The notes under the pieces: generated by a model
What the model was told of the DNA's origin: nothing
Databases searched by the model: none
Seen by the model: the letters and a program-made list of their open reading frames with translations, nothing else
Source of the DNA: Antribacter soli
GTDB taxonomy: Bacteria; Actinomycetota; Actinomycetes; Actinomycetales; Cellulomonadaceae
DNA length: 64,000 bases
NCBI RefSeq assembly: GCF_021568775.1
Contig: NZ_JAKGSG010000046.1
Location: 62,001 to 126,000 of the forward strand
Direction: 5' to 3'
Translations under genes and position numbers: made by a program
In this document: one piece after another, positions 54,550 to 64,000 of the stretch
How positions within the stretch are numbered: the first letter of the stretch is position 1
Layout of the letters: each line of letters begins with the position of its first letter

Positions 54550-55122
54550 TCAGTCCTCCTTGAAAGGGAAGCCGAGACGGCGCAGCAGGGAGCGGCCCTC
54601 GTCGTCGGTCGTCGCCGTCGTCACGACCGTGATGTCCATACCGCGGACACGGTCGATCTTGTCCTGGTCGATCTCGTGGAACATCGACTGCTCCGTGAGA
54701 CCGAAGGTGTAGTTGCCGTTGCCGTCGAACTGCTTCGGCGACAGGCCGCGGAAGTCGCGGATACGCGGCAGCGCGATCGACAGCAGGCGGTCCAGGAACT
54801 CCCACATGCGGTCACCGCGGAGGGTGACGTGGGCGCCGATCGGCATGCCCTCGCGCAGCTTGAACTGCGCGATGGACTTGCGAGCCTTGGTGACCTGCGG
54901 CTTCTGACCGGTGATAGCGGTCAGGTCGCGGATCGCGCCCTCGATCAGCTTGGAGTCCTTGGCGGCGTCGCCCACACCCATGTTGACGACGATCTTCGAA
55001 AGACCGCCGACCTGGTGGACGTTCTGGTGGCCGAACTCCTCCAGCAGCGCCGAGAGGATCTCCTCGCGGTACTTCTGCTTGAGACGCGGCAGGGCCGGGG
55101 CCTCGATGGTGGTCTCGGTCAT
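54550..55122 (-). CDS. rplE: 50S ribosomal protein L5
   Basis: 190 residues; carries 5S rRNA into the 50S subunit. [36 protein letters not shown], then [39 protein letters not shown]. The start overlaps the rplX stop by one base. Confidence 0.97.
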   Translation of the reverse strand: MTETTIEAPALPRLKQKYREEILSALLEEFGHQNVHQVGGLSKIVVNMGVGDAAKDSKLIEGAIRDLTAITGQKPQVTKARKSIAQFKLREGMPIGAHVTLRGDRMWEFLDRLLSIALPRIRDFRGLSPKQFDGNGNYTFGLTEQSMFHEIDQDKIDRVRGMDITVVTTATTDDEGRSLLRRLGFPFKED

Positions 55123-55463
55123 CAGATGTCCTTCCCGGAGCGCTTGGCCACGCGGACACGCACCGTCTTCTGGCGGCCGTCACGCTCGACCTGCTCGCTG
55201 CGGAACCCGACCCGGGTGCCCTTCTTGGTCTCCGGGTCGACGACCATCACGTTGCTCACGTGGATCGGCGCCTCGACCGTCTCGATGCCGCCCGTACGGG
55301 TACCGCGCTGCGACTCGCCCACCTTGGTGTGCTTGGTCACGCGCTGGACACCCTCGACGACCACGCGGTCGGAGTCCTTGAGCACCTCGAGCACGCGGCC
55401 CGTCTTGCCCTTGTCGCGACCGGCGATGACGATCACCTGGTCGCCCTTCTTGATCTTCGCCAT
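55122..55463 (-). CDS. rplX: 50S ribosomal protein L24
   Basis: 113 residues with the KOW motif at the N-terminus ([25 protein letters not shown]), followed by [40 protein letters not shown]. Assembly initiator of the 50S subunit. Lies 2 nt after rplN. Confidence 0.97.
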   Translation of the reverse strand: MAKIKKGDQVIVIAGRDKGKTGRVLEVLKDSDRVVVEGVQRVTKHTKVGESQRGTRTGGIETVEAPIHVSNVMVVDPETKKGTRVGFRSEQVERDGRQKTVRVRVAKRSGKDI

Positions 55464-55465
55464 GG

Positions 55466-55834
55466 TCAGAGCACCTCCGGAGCCAGCGAGATGATCTTCA
55501 TGAACCGCTTGTCACGCAGCTCGCGGCCGACAGGGCCGAAGATGCGCGTGCCACGCGGCTCGCCGTCGTTCTTGAGGATCACGGCGGCGTTCTCGTCGAA
55601 CTTGATGTAGGAACCGTCCGGACGACGACGCTCCTTGACGGTACGGACGACGACGGCCTTGACCACGTCGCCCTTCTTCACGTTGCCGCCCGGGATCGCG
55701 TCCTTGACGGTAGCGACGATGACGTCGCCGATTCCGGCGTAGCGACGCCCGGAACCACCGAGAACGCGGATGCAGAGGATCTCCTTGGCACCCGTGTTGT
55801 CAGCGACCCGGAGTCGCGACTCCTGCTGGATCAT
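55466..55834 (-). CDS. rplN: 50S ribosomal protein L14
   Basis: 122 residues: [71 protein letters not shown], ending [12 protein letters not shown]. First gene of the spc operon; a strong hairpin lies between it and rpsQ. Confidence 0.98.
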   Translation of the reverse strand: MIQQESRLRVADNTGAKEILCIRVLGGSGRRYAGIGDVIVATVKDAIPGGNVKKGDVVKAVVVRTVKERRRPDGSYIKFDENAAVILKNDGEPRGTRIFGPVGRELRDKRFMKIISLAPEVL

Positions 55835-55905
55835 TGAGTGAACTCCTGTCGTCGAGCCGGTTCTCGCTTCGCGAGCCTTGCCGAACGGATATCTGAAGTG
55901 TGTGG

Positions 55906-55951
55906 TCCTGGTGGGCGGGGCTCCGCCGGGGCGATGCCCCGCCTTCCAGGA
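55906..55951 (-). terminator. Two-part hairpin between rpsQ and rplN
   Basis: TCCTGG/CCAGGA (55906-55911, 55946-55951) closes over GGCGGGGC/GCCCCGCC (55914-55921, 55936-55943) with a 14-nt loop. It starts 10 nt past the rpsQ stop, at the S10/spc boundary, so it probably ends or attenuates the S10 transcript. A smaller stem, CTCGC/GCGAG at 55863-55875, lies in the rplN leader. Confidence 0.7.
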
Positions 55952-55960
55952 CCGGAGGTG

Positions 55961-56245
55961 TTACTTGGCCTTCTCGAGGATCTCCACCAGGCGCCACCGC
56001 TTGGTCGCGGACAGCGGGCGGGTCTCCATGATCACGACCAGGTCGCCGATGCCGGCGGTGTTCTGCTCGTCGTGCGCCTTCACCTTGTTGGTGCGGCGCA
56101 TGACCTTGCCGTAGAGGGGGTGCTTCACGCGGTCCTCGACCTCGACGACGATGGTCTTCTCCATCTTGTCGCTGACGACGTAGCCGCGACGCACCTTGCG
56201 GGTGCCGCGCTCGACGGCCTCGGTGGTGTTCGTGTTGTCGCTCAT
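55961..56245 (-). CDS. rpsQ: 30S ribosomal protein S17
   Basis: 94 residues: [45 protein letters not shown], an OB fold that binds 16S rRNA early in assembly. Last gene of the S10 operon, 7 nt after rpmC. A short Asn/Thr extension precedes the core. Confidence 0.97.
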   Translation of the reverse strand: MSDNTNTTEAVERGTRKVRRGYVVSDKMEKTIVVEVEDRVKHPLYGKVMRRTNKVKAHDEQNTAGIGDLVVIMETRPLSATKRWRLVEILEKAK

Positions 56246-56252
56246 TCCAGCC

Positions 56253-56492
56253 TCACTCGCTCACGCTCGGAGCCGTACGGATACCGAGCTCGCGCTCGCG
56301 CAGGATCGTGTAGATCCGCGCGATGTCGCGACGCACGGCCTTGAGTCGGCCGTGGCTCTCCAGCTGGCCCGTGGCCGACTGGAAGCGGAGGTTGAAGAGC
56401 TCCTCCTTGGCCTTCTTCAGCTCGGCGACGAGACGCTCGTCGTCGAAACCGTCCAGATCGGCGGGCGCCAGACCCTTCGTACCCACAGTCAT
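56253..56492 (-). CDS. rpmC: 50S ribosomal protein L29
   Basis: 79 residues: coiled-coil protein at the exit tunnel. [45 protein letters not shown] is diagnostic. The ATG overlaps the rplP stop by one base. Confidence 0.97.
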   Translation of the reverse strand: MTVGTKGLAPADLDGFDDERLVAELKKAKEELFNLRFQSATGQLESHGRLKAVRRDIARIYTILRERELGIRTAPSVSE

Positions 56493-56911
56493 CAGCTCAC
56501 ACCACCCTCGCGCACCACGAAACGGCACTTCATCGGGAGCTTGTGGATCGCGCGGCGCATGGCCTCGCGAGCCAGGGGCTCCGGGACACCGGCCAGCTCG
56601 AAGACGATGCGGCCGGGCTTGACATTGGCGACCCACCACTCCGGGGAGCCCTTACCGGAACCCATGCGGGTCTCGGCGGGCTTCTTCGTGAGGGGGCGGT
56701 CCGGGTAGATGTTGATCCAGACCTTGCCGCCACGCTTGATGTGGCGGGTCATGGCGATACGAGCCGCCTCGATCTGACGGTTGGTGACGTACGCCGGCTC
56801 GAGAGCCTGGATGGCGAAGTCGCCGAACGCGATCTGGTTGCCACCCTTGGACGCGCCGTGGCGGTCCGGGTGGTGCTGCTTGCGGTGCTTGACCCTGCGC
56901 GGGATCAGCAT
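56492..56911 (-). CDS. rplP: 50S ribosomal protein L16
   Basis: 139 residues: [57 protein letters not shown], and [22 protein letters not shown], near the A-site tRNA elbow. Lies 2 nt after rpsC. Confidence 0.98.
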   Translation of the reverse strand: MLIPRRVKHRKQHHPDRHGASKGGNQIAFGDFAIQALEPAYVTNRQIEAARIAMTRHIKRGGKVWINIYPDRPLTKKPAETRMGSGKGSPEWWVANVKPGRIVFELAGVPEPLAREAMRRAIHKLPMKCRFVVREGGVS

Positions 56912-56913
56912 GG

Positions 56914-57756
56914 TCAGGCCTCCGTTCCGGTCTCAGCGGCCGGAGCAGCCGGAGCCTCCGCCACGGGGGCGGGAGCCTCGTCGGCACGCTCGGCCGGACG
57001 CTCGGTACGACGACCGCCACCGCGACGCTCGCCGCCACGCTCGCCACCGCGCTCACCGCGGGGGCCACCACGGCCCTGGCGCGGAGCTGCAGTTGCCTGC
57101 TGCGCGGCGAACTCCTTCTCGGTCATGTCGCCCTTGTAGATCCACACCTTCACGCCGATACGGCCGAAGGTGGTGCGAGCCTCGAAGAAGCCGTAGTCGA
57201 TGTTCGCGCGGAGCGTGTGCAGCGGCACACGGCCCTCGCGGTAGAACTCCGAACGGCTCATCTCGGCGCCGCCGAGGCGGCCGGCGACCTGCACGCGGAT
57301 ACCCTTGGCGCCCGCGCGCTGCGCGGACTGGATGCCCTTGCGCATGGCGCGACGGAAGGAGACGCGGCTCGCAAGCTGCTCGGCGATGCCCTGAGCGACG
57401 AGCTGTGCGTCGATCTCGGCGTTCTTGACCTCGAGGATGTTGAGCTGGACCTGCTTGCCCGTGAGCTTCTCGAGCTCGCCGCGGATGCGGTCGGCCTCGG
57501 CGCCTCGGCGGCCGATCACGATGCCCGGACGCGCCGTGTGGATGTCCACGCGGACGCGGTCGCGGGTGCGCTCGATCTCGACCTTGGAGATGCCGGCCCG
57601 CTCGAGACCGGTGCTCATGAGCTTGCGGATCTGGACGTCCTCACGGACGTAGTCGCGGTACCGCTGACCAGGCTTGGTGCTGTCGGCGAACCAACGCGAC
57701 CGGTGGTCGGTGGTGATGCCGAGGCGGTACCCGTGCGGGTGAACCTTCTGCCCCAC
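56914..57756 (-). CDS. rpsC: 30S ribosomal protein S3
   Basis: 280 residues: [23 protein letters not shown], a KH domain (~40-110) with [23 protein letters not shown], and [14 protein letters not shown] in the C-terminal domain. The last ~65 residues are an Arg/Gly/Glu/Ala-rich low-complexity tail. The start overlaps the rplV stop by one base. Confidence 0.97.
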   Translation of the reverse strand: MGQKVHPHGYRLGITTDHRSRWFADSTKPGQRYRDYVREDVQIRKLMSTGLERAGISKVEIERTRDRVRVDIHTARPGIVIGRRGAEADRIRGELEKLTGKQVQLNILEVKNAEIDAQLVAQGIAEQLASRVSFRRAMRKGIQSAQRAGAKGIRVQVAGRLGGAEMSRSEFYREGRVPLHTLRANIDYGFFEARTTFGRIGVKVWIYKGDMTEKEFAAQQATAAPRQGRGGPRGERGGERGGERRGGGRRTERPAERADEAPAPVAEAPAAPAAETGTEA

Positions 57757-58124
57757 TATCGGGCCCCTTCCTTGTCTGCTCGCGGCGCCACGACCACGGT
57801 GATGTGGCTGGTGCGCTTGAGGATCCGGTTCGCGCGGCCCTGGGCGCGCGGACGGAACCGCTTGAGGGTCGGGCCCTCGTCCACGAACGCAGCAGCCACG
57901 ACGAGGTCACCCTCGTCGAAGCGCTCGCTCGCGCGGTCGGCCTTCACCCGGGCGTTCGCGATTGCGCTCTCCACGACCTTACGGACGGGGTCGCTCGCGG
58001 CCTGCGGTGCGAACTTCAGCACCGCGACGGCCTCGGCGGCCTGCTTGCCACGGATGAGGTCCACGACGCGCCGGGCCTTCTGGGGCGTGACACGGACGAA
58101 CCGCGCCTGCGCCTTGGCTTCCAT
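57756..58124 (-). CDS. rplV: 50S ribosomal protein L22
   Basis: 122 residues; its loop lines the exit tunnel and is a macrolide-resistance site. [35 protein letters not shown], then [28 protein letters not shown]. 71 nt after rpsS. Confidence 0.98.
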   Translation of the reverse strand: MEAKAQARFVRVTPQKARRVVDLIRGKQAAEAVAVLKFAPQAASDPVRKVVESAIANARVKADRASERFDEGDLVVAAAFVDEGPTLKRFRPRAQGRANRILKRTSHITVVVAPRADKEGAR

Positions 58125-58195
58125 TGCTGTCCTGCCTTCTTGTCTCTTGACAGTCGGGGCGTCACTCGGCTGTGCGGTGGGCGTCAGCCCTCCGC

Positions 58196-58477
58196 TCAGC
58201 GGCGACGGCCCTTCTTGTCGTCCTTCACGTGGCCGCGGAAGGTCCGCGTGGGAGCGAACTCGCCGAGCTTGTGACCGACCATCGACTCGGTGACGAACAC
58301 CGGGACGTGCTTGCGGCCGTCGTGCACGGCAAAGGTGTGACCGAGGAAGTCGGGCGTGATGACCGACCGACGGGACCAGGTCTTGATAACAGTCTTGGTC
58401 CCCTTCTCGTTCTGAACGTCCACCTTCTTCTGGAGGTGGCCGTCGACGAAGGGGCCCTTCTTCAGGCTACGAGGCAT
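58196..58477 (-). CDS. rpsS: 30S ribosomal protein S19
   Basis: 93 residues: [77 protein letters not shown] region complete. 30S head, partner of S13. 14 nt after rplB. Confidence 0.98.
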   Translation of the reverse strand: MPRSLKKGPFVDGHLQKKVDVQNEKGTKTVIKTWSRRSVITPDFLGHTFAVHDGRKHVPVFVTESMVGHKLGEFAPTRTFRGHVKDDKKGRRR

Positions 58478-58491
58478 CTGTCAGGCTCCTA

Positions 58492-59328
<837 letters not shown>

Positions 59329-59360
59329 GGAAACCTGTCCTCAATCGTCTCTCGTCCGGC

Positions 59361-59663
59361 TCAGCCGACCGGACCACCGAAGATGTCGATCGTGCCCTCG
59401 CGGAGGGTGACGATCGCACGCTTCGTGTCCTTGCGCTTGCCGAGGCCGAAACGCGTGCGACGCGTCTTGCCCTTGCGGTTGATCGTGTTCACCGAGTCGA
59501 CCTTGACGCCGAAGACCTGCTCGATCGCGATCTTGATCTCGGTCTTGTTGGCACGCGGGTCCACGATGAAGGTGTACTTGCCTTCGTCGAGGAGCCCGTA
59601 GCTCTTCTCGGAGACGACCGGCGCGAACAGGATGTCGCGCGGGTCCTTCGTCACGGCGGTCAC
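59361..59663 (-). CDS. rplW: 50S ribosomal protein L23
   Basis: 100 residues; docking site for trigger factor and [58 protein letters not shown]. The GTG at 59663 overlaps the rplD stop (GTGA), giving the standard length. Confidence 0.97.
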   Translation of the reverse strand: MTAVTKDPRDILFAPVVSEKSYGLLDEGKYTFIVDPRANKTEIKIAIEQVFGVKVDSVNTINRKGKTRRTRFGLGKRKDTKRAIVTLREGTIDIFGGPVG

Positions 59664-60352
59664 TTGGCGGCCTCCTCGGCGGTGTCGGCCTCGGTCTCCG
59701 TGGCGACTGCCTTCGCGCCCTTGGCCGGGCCCGCGATGAACGCGGCGAGCGCGCCCTCGGTGAAGACGACGTCGTCGGAGACGAGCACGTCGTAGGTGTT
59801 GAGCTGATCGGCGACCAGCAGGTGCACCTCGGCCACGTTGCGCAGCGACTTGATCGTCACCTCGTCGGTCCGCTCCGTCACGACGAGCACGTTCGCGCGG
59901 GGGGACAGCGACTTGAGGGTGGCGACGGCGGTCTTGGTCGACGGCACGCCCTCGACACCGAAACCGGCGACGACGTGCACGCGACCCGCACGGGCGCGGT
60001 CGGAGAGGGCGGCACGCAGGGCGGCAGCCTTCATCTTCTTCGGGGTGCGCTGGTCGTACGAGCGCGGCTGCGGGCCGTGGACGACGCCACCGCCGGCGAA
60101 CTGCGGAGCACGCGTCGAACCCTGACGGGCGCGGCCGGTGCCCTTCTGCTTGTACGGCTTGCGGCCACCACCGGACACCTCGCCACGAGTCTTCGTGGAG
60201 TGCGTGCCCTGGCGCGCCGCAGCGCGCTGCGCGACGACGACCTGGTGGATCAGCGGAACGTTCAGTGCGACGTCGAACACCTCGGAGGGGAGCTCGGCGG
60301 TGCCGGTCTTCTTGCCCTGGGCATCCAGGACGTCGACGGTCTGAGCGGCCAT
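59660..60352 (-). CDS. rplD: 50S ribosomal protein L4
   Basis: 230 residues; the extended loop (~45-95, [39 protein letters not shown]) reaches the exit tunnel. An Ala/Glu-rich C-terminal tail follows. ATG 60352 is preferred over a GTG three codons earlier. Whether it autoregulates the operon as in E. coli is unknown. Confidence 0.97.
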   Translation of the reverse strand: MAAQTVDVLDAQGKKTGTAELPSEVFDVALNVPLIHQVVVAQRAAARQGTHSTKTRGEVSGGGRKPYKQKGTGRARQGSTRAPQFAGGGVVHGPQPRSYDQRTPKKMKAAALRAALSDRARAGRVHVVAGFGVEGVPSTKTAVATLKSLSPRANVLVVTERTDEVTIKSLRNVAEVHLLVADQLNTYDVLVSDDVVFTEGALAAFIAGPAKGAKAVATETEADTAEEAAK

Positions 60353-60357
60353 CGGTG

Positions 60358-61011
60358 TCACGCTCCCTTCGCGGCGGTACGCACGACGACGACGCCACCC
60401 TTGGGGCCGGGAACTGCGCCCTTGACGAGCAGCAGACCCTTCTCGGCGTCGACCGCGTGAACGGTCAGGTTCTGGGTGGTCTGACGGACGTTGCCCATCC
60501 GACCGGCCATCCGCACGCCCTTGAACACGCGCGACGGCGTCGAAGCGCCACCGATCGAGCCCGGCTTGCGGTGGTTGCGGTGAGAACCGTGGGAGGCGCC
60601 CACGCCGGCGAAGCCGTGACGCTTCATGACGCCGGCGGTGCCCTTGCCCTTGGTGGTACCGATGACGTCGACCGTTGTGCCGGCCTCGAAGGCGGCAGCC
60701 GTGATCTCCTGGCCGAGCGTGAACTCGGCGACGTTGCTGGTACGGATCTCAGCCACGTGACGGCGCGGCGTCACGCCGGCCTTCTCGAAGTGGCCCTTGA
60801 GGGGCTGGGTGACCTTGCGGGGGTCGATCTGGCCGTGCGCGAGCTGTACAGCCGCGTAGCCGTCGACGTCCTCCGTGCGGATCTGGGTCACGACATTCGT
60901 GCCGACGGCGACCACGGTCACGGGCACGAGGCGACCGGCCTCGTCCCAGAGCTGGGTCATGCCGAGCTTCGTGCCGAGCACCGCGGTCACGTTCGTCTGC
61001 TGGTTGGTCAT
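60358..61011 (-). CDS. rplC: 50S ribosomal protein L3
   Basis: 217 residues: [64 protein letters not shown], and [14 protein letters not shown]-like C-terminus. Nucleates 23S folding. 14 nt after rpsJ. Confidence 0.98.
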   Translation of the reverse strand: MTNQQTNVTAVLGTKLGMTQLWDEAGRLVPVTVVAVGTNVVTQIRTEDVDGYAAVQLAHGQIDPRKVTQPLKGHFEKAGVTPRRHVAEIRTSNVAEFTLGQEITAAAFEAGTTVDVIGTTKGKGTAGVMKRHGFAGVGASHGSHRNHRKPGSIGGASTPSRVFKGVRMAGRMGNVRQTTQNLTVHAVDAEKGLLLVKGAVPGPKGGVVVVRTAAKGA

Positions 61012-61025
61012 GATGTCCTCCAGCC

Positions 61026-61334
61026 TCAGAGCTTGATCTCGATGTTCACGTCCGCCGGCAGGTCGAGCCGCATGAGCGAGTCGACGGCCTTGGGCGTGGG
61101 GTCGATGATGTCGATGAGCCGCTTGTGCGTGCGCATCTCGAAGTGCTCGCGGCTGTCCTTGTACTTGTGAGGCGACCGGATCACGACGAAGACGTTCTTC
61201 TCCGTCGGCAGCGGCACCGGACCCACGACCGTCGCACCAGCGCGAGTGACCGTGTCGACGATCTTGCGCGCCGAGCTGTCGATCACCTCGTGGTCGTAGG
61301 ACTTGAGCCGGATGCGGATCTTCTGTCCCGCCAT
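61026..61334 (-). CDS. rpsJ: 30S ribosomal protein S10
   Basis: 102 residues: [44 protein letters not shown], then [38 protein letters not shown]. Also the partner of NusB in antitermination. First gene of the S10 operon, with a GA-rich ribosome site. Confidence 0.98.
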   Translation of the reverse strand: MAGQKIRIRLKSYDHEVIDSSARKIVDTVTRAGATVVGPVPLPTEKNVFVVIRSPHKYKDSREHFEMRTHKRLIDIIDPTPKAVDSLMRLDLPADVNIEIKL

Positions 61335-61784
61335 GGCGTCGTCTGACTCTCTCTCTCGAACCGCTACTGTCCGACCCCCGCGCTCGGGCGTGTCGCTTAG
61401 TGCGACATAACCATGCACGCATGAGGCCGTTGGGAAGTGATCCGCCCGAAGGCCGACCACGACGTTTGCCGAGCCTGCTCGGAACAGTGGTCTCCAGAAG
61501 CTGGAGAACGCGTGCTCCGCGGGGCGCCTTCTGCGCGCGTCGACAGTTGGACACAAAACCCCGCGATCCCTCCTCGGGAGGGAGACCGCCCAGCCCAGCG
61601 ACCTCAGGTCGGGACTGCGGTTCAGCACACTGTTCGACACAAGAAAGAGCGCGCCCGTGACAGGCAACTGTGCAATCTTGCCACATCGTTCCGCGGAACT
61701 CCAACGGAGCCGGTGTGACCCCTGACGCAACTGCAACTTCTTGGCTCCCGCCGGCCCAGATCGACCGGACCCTGCGGGAATGCA
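61335..61784 (-). promoter_or_regulatory. S10 operon leader and promoter region
   Basis: No gene is supported in this 450-nt stretch. It must hold the S10 operon promoter, but I find no convincing -35/-10 pair. Local stems are TCTCCAG/CTGGAGA around AAG (61491-61507), TCCCTCC/GGAGGGA around TCG (61567-61583), and TGTCGC/GCGACA (61391-61396, 61402-61407) close to rpsJ. A long structured leader is normal for S10 operons. Confidence 0.5.
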
Positions 61785-61820
61785 GCGGGGCCCGGGTGCC
61801 TGTCGGCACCCGGGCCCCGC
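61785..61820 (-). terminator. tuf terminator
   Basis: GCGGGGCCCGGGTGCC (61785-61800) and GGCACCCGGGCCCCGC (61805-61820) form a perfect 16-bp stem with a TGTC loop, 21 nt past the tuf stop. It insulates tuf from the S10 operon. Confidence 0.9.
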
Positions 61821-61841
61821 CGTCAGAGACCTAGCTCAAGA

Positions 61842-63038
61842 TCACTTGAGGATCTTGGTGACACGGCCGGAACCGACCGTGCGGCCACCCTCGCGGATGG
61901 CGAAGCCGAGGCCCTCCTCCATGGCGATCGGCTGGATCAGCTCGACCGTCATCTCGGTGTTGTCGCCGGGCATGACCATCTCGGTGCCCTCGGGCAGCGT
62001 GATGACGCCGGTGACGTCCGTGGTCCGGAAGTAGAACTGCGGACGGTAGTTCGAGAAGAACGGGTTGTGACGGCCGCCCTCCTCCTTGCCGAGGATGTAG
62101 ACCTGCGCCTCGAACTGCGTGTGCGGGGTGATCGAGCCCGGCTTCACGACGACCTGGCCGCGCTCGACGTCCTCGCGCTTGATGCCACGGAGGAGCAGAC
62201 CGGTGTTGTCGCCGGCCTGGGCCTGGTCCATCTGCTTGTGGAAGGTCTCGATGCCCGTGACCGTGGTCTTCTGCGGGGTACGGATACCGACGATCTCGAC
62301 GTCCGAGTTCAGGTCGAGCGTGCCACGCTCCACCTTGCCCGTGACGACGGTGCCACGACCCGTGATCGTGAAGACGTCCTCGATCGGCATGAGGAACGGC
62401 TTGTCGAGCTCGCGCAGCGGCTCCGGCACGTTCTCGTCCACGGCCGTCATCAGCTCGAGGACCTTCTCGGTCCACTCGGGGTCACCCTCGAGGGCCTTGA
62501 GGCCCGACACGCGCACGACCGGCGCGTCGTCACCGTCGAAGCCCTGCGAGGAGAGGAGCTCGCGCACCTCCATCTCGACGAGCTCGAGGATCTCCTCGTC
62601 GTCGACCATGTCGGACTTGTTGAGGGCCACGAGCAGGTAGGGCACGCCGACCTGACGGGCGAGGAGCACGTGCTCGCGCGTCTGGGCCATCGGGCCGTCG
62701 GTCGCGGCGACCACCAGGATCGCGCCGTCCATCTGGGCGGCACCGGTGATCATGTTCTTGATGTAGTCGGCGTGACCCGGGGCGTCGACGTGCGCGTAGT
62801 GGCGCTTCGGCGTCTCGTACTCGATGTGCGCGATGTTGATCGTGATACCGCGCTGCTTCTCCTCCGGCGCAGCGTCGATCTCGTCGAAGTTGCGCTGGAC
62901 GTTCGCCGGAAGCTCCGGGTACTTGTCAGCGAGCACCTTCGAGATCGCCGCGGTCAGCGTCGTCTTGCCGTGGTCGACGTGACCGATCGTGCCGATGTTG
63001 ACGTGCGGCTTGGTCCGCTCGAACTTGGCCTTAGCCAC
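61842..63038 (-). CDS. tuf: Elongation factor Tu
   Basis: GTPase that brings aminoacyl-tRNA to the ribosome; 398 residues. G1 is GHVDHGKT (19-26), G2 RGITI, G3 DAPGH, G4 NKSD, followed by the two beta-barrel domains ending [17 protein letters not shown] 63038 has AGGAGG 6 nt upstream. The 129-nt gap to fusA contains CCGAAC/GTTCGG (63069-63074, 63084-63089), a small leader stem. Confidence 0.98.
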   Translation of the reverse strand: MAKAKFERTKPHVNIGTIGHVDHGKTTLTAAISKVLADKYPELPANVQRNFDEIDAAPEEKQRGITINIAHIEYETPKRHYAHVDAPGHADYIKNMITGAAQMDGAILVVAATDGPMAQTREHVLLARQVGVPYLLVALNKSDMVDDEEILELVEMEVRELLSSQGFDGDDAPVVRVSGLKALEGDPEWTEKVLELMTAVDENVPEPLRELDKPFLMPIEDVFTITGRGTVVTGKVERGTLDLNSDVEIVGIRTPQKTTVTGIETFHKQMDQAQAGDNTGLLLRGIKREDVERGQVVVKPGSITPHTQFEAQVYILGKEEGGRHNPFFSNYRPQFYFRTTDVTGVITLPEGTEMVMPGDNTEMTVELIQPIAMEEGLGFAIREGGRTVGSGRVTKILK

Positions 63039-63167
63039 TGGGGTCCTCCTGGGACTTGGGTAGATGTTCCGAACGTTGCAGATGTTCGGCCAAGAAGCCT
63101 ACAACTGCGGGGCGTTGCGGGTATTCCTACAGGTTGATGGTTGTGCGGGTCGTCGACCTGTGGGGAC

Positions 63168-64000
63168 TCACTCGCCCCGGGTCTTCTTGATGATCTCTTC
63201 GGCAACGTTCCGAGGAACCTCGGCATAGCTGTCGAACTGCATCGAGTACACGGCGCGGCCCTGGGTCTTGGACCGGAGGTCACCGATGTACCCGAACATC
63301 TCGCTCAACGGTACGTGGGCACGGACGACCTTGACACCGGTGGCGTCCTCCATGGACTGGATCATCCCACGACGCGAGTTGAGGTCGCCGATCACGTCGC
63401 CCATGTACTCCTCGGGCGTGCGCACCTCGACGGCCATGACGGGCTCGAGGAGGACCGGGTCGGCCCGCCGCACGCCCTCCTTGAGCACCATCGAGCCGGC
63501 GATCTTGAACGCCATCTCCGACGAGTCGACCTCGTGGTAGGCGCCGTCGAGCAGCGTGGCCTTGATCCCGACCAGCGGGAAGCCGGCCAGAACGCCCTGC
63601 TGCATGGCCGACTGGATGCCGGCGTCGACGGACGGGATGTACTCACGGGGGATGCGCCCACCGGTCACGGCGTTGTCGAACTCGTAGAGCTCGCCCTCGG
63701 ACGTGTCCAGGGGCTCGAAGGTCATGAGGACCTTCGCGAACTGCCCCGAGCCACCCGTCTGCTTCTTGTGCGTGTAGTCGATCTTCTCCGCCTTGCGACG
63801 GATCGTCTCGCGGTACGCGACCTGCGGCTTGCCGACGTTCGCCTCGACCTTGAACTCGCGACGCATGCGGTCGACGAGGATGTCGAGGTGGAGCTCGCCC
63901 ATGCCGCCGATGACGGTCTGGCCGGTCTCGTCGTCCAGCCGCACGCGGAAGGTCGGGTCCTCCTCGGCGAGCTTCTGGATCGCGGTCGACAGCTTCTCCT
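63168..64000 (-). CDS. fusA: Elongation factor G (C-terminal part, cut by window edge)
   Basis: The last 277 codons of EF-G, the translocation GTPase; the 5' part lies beyond 64000. Visible are [19 protein letters not shown] (end of domain III), domain IV with [26 protein letters not shown], and domain V with [29 protein letters not shown] and [21 protein letters not shown]. Order fusA-tuf-S10 operon is standard. Confidence 0.97.
   Translation of the reverse strand, partial: EKLSTAIQKLAEEDPTFRVRLDDETGQTVIGGMGELHLDILVDRMRREFKVEANVGKPQVAYRETIRRKAEKIDYTHKKQTGGSGQFAKVLMTFEPLDTSEGELYEFDNAVTGGRIPREYIPSVDAGIQSAMQQGVLAGFPLVGIKATLLDGAYHEVDSSEMAFKIAGSMVLKEGVRRADPVLLEPVMAVEVRTPEEYMGDVIGDLNSRRGMIQSMEDATGVKVVRAHVPLSEMFGYIGDLRSKTQGRAVYSMQFDSYAEVPRNVAEEIIKKTRGE

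Noticed and set aside
63039-63167. Separate tuf promoter in the fusA-tuf gap
   Set aside because: Boxes such as TAGGCT are present but no matching -35 or consistent spacing to a start could be argued; left uncalled.

Overview
The window is high-GC DNA from an actinobacterium. Gene content and order point to Micrococcales, most like Cellulomonadaceae or Promicromonosporaceae; that placement is inferred from overall resemblance, not measured. Supporting signs are a WhiB regulator, the F420-type luciferase-like oxidoreductase, the actinobacterial guaB3-guaB pair, zinc-type S14 and C-x2-C-type L36, and -10 boxes of the form TANNNT set directly before start codons. Nearly all of it is chromosomal core; there is no phage, IS element, CRISPR array, tRNA or rRNA that I can see.

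Layout. (1) 0-7.5 kb, plus strand: xfp-pta-ackA, a phosphoketolase/acetate module that makes acetyl phosphate and converts it to acetyl-CoA or to acetate plus ATP, followed by a DUF4031-HD protein and a SanA/DUF218 membrane protein. (2) 7.5-17.5 kb: a GabD2-type dehydrogenase, a GNAT enzyme, guaB3, a DEDDh exonuclease, a MurA with an N-terminal HTH domain, guaB, a MerR-type regulator, whiB3-like and groES. (3) 17.7-28.3 kb: methyltransferase and carboxylate-amine ligase, a RutE-like reductase, tsaD, PadR/HAAS, then the minus-strand run rluA-like, alr, tsaE, tsaB, rimI, sulfurtransferase. TsaD, TsaB and TsaE together carry out the t6A tRNA modification. (4) 28.3-31.4 kb, accessory: glutathione peroxidase, a Fic protein, and a MarR/SDR divergent pair. 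(5) 31.5-41.7 kb: NAD(P)HX repair, LLM oxidoreductase, acpS, a 35-residue membrane protein, glmS, coaA, a DedA protein, glmM, rpsI-rplM. GlmS and GlmM feed UDP-GlcNAc, the substrate of MurA. (6) 42-64 kb: truA, a ROK/PpgK-like kinase, rplQ-rpoA-rpsK-rpsM-rpmJ-infA, map-adk-secY, the spc and S10 ribosomal operons, tuf and the end of fusA, nearly all on the minus strand.

The order guaB3-guaB-whiB3-groES-tsaD-rimI-tsaB-tsaE-alr-nnr-glmS-glmM-rpsI-rplM-truA-rplQ-rpoA follows, as I recall it, the Mycobacterium tuberculosis Rv3410c-Rv3457c neighbourhood. Here tsaD is inverted, groEL1 is missing beside groES, and rpsD is missing between rpoA and rpsK.

The least ordinary signals are: a repeated SD-less start architecture (a -10 box 6-7 nt before the start codon at 14 genes); a perfect inverted repeat in front of the HTH-MurA fusion; a 59-nt dispersed intergenic repeat; a pair of near-identical palindromic elements between convergent genes; a Fic gene with its own dyad; and an implausible G/C homopolymer block at 34.5 kb that probably marks an assembly problem.
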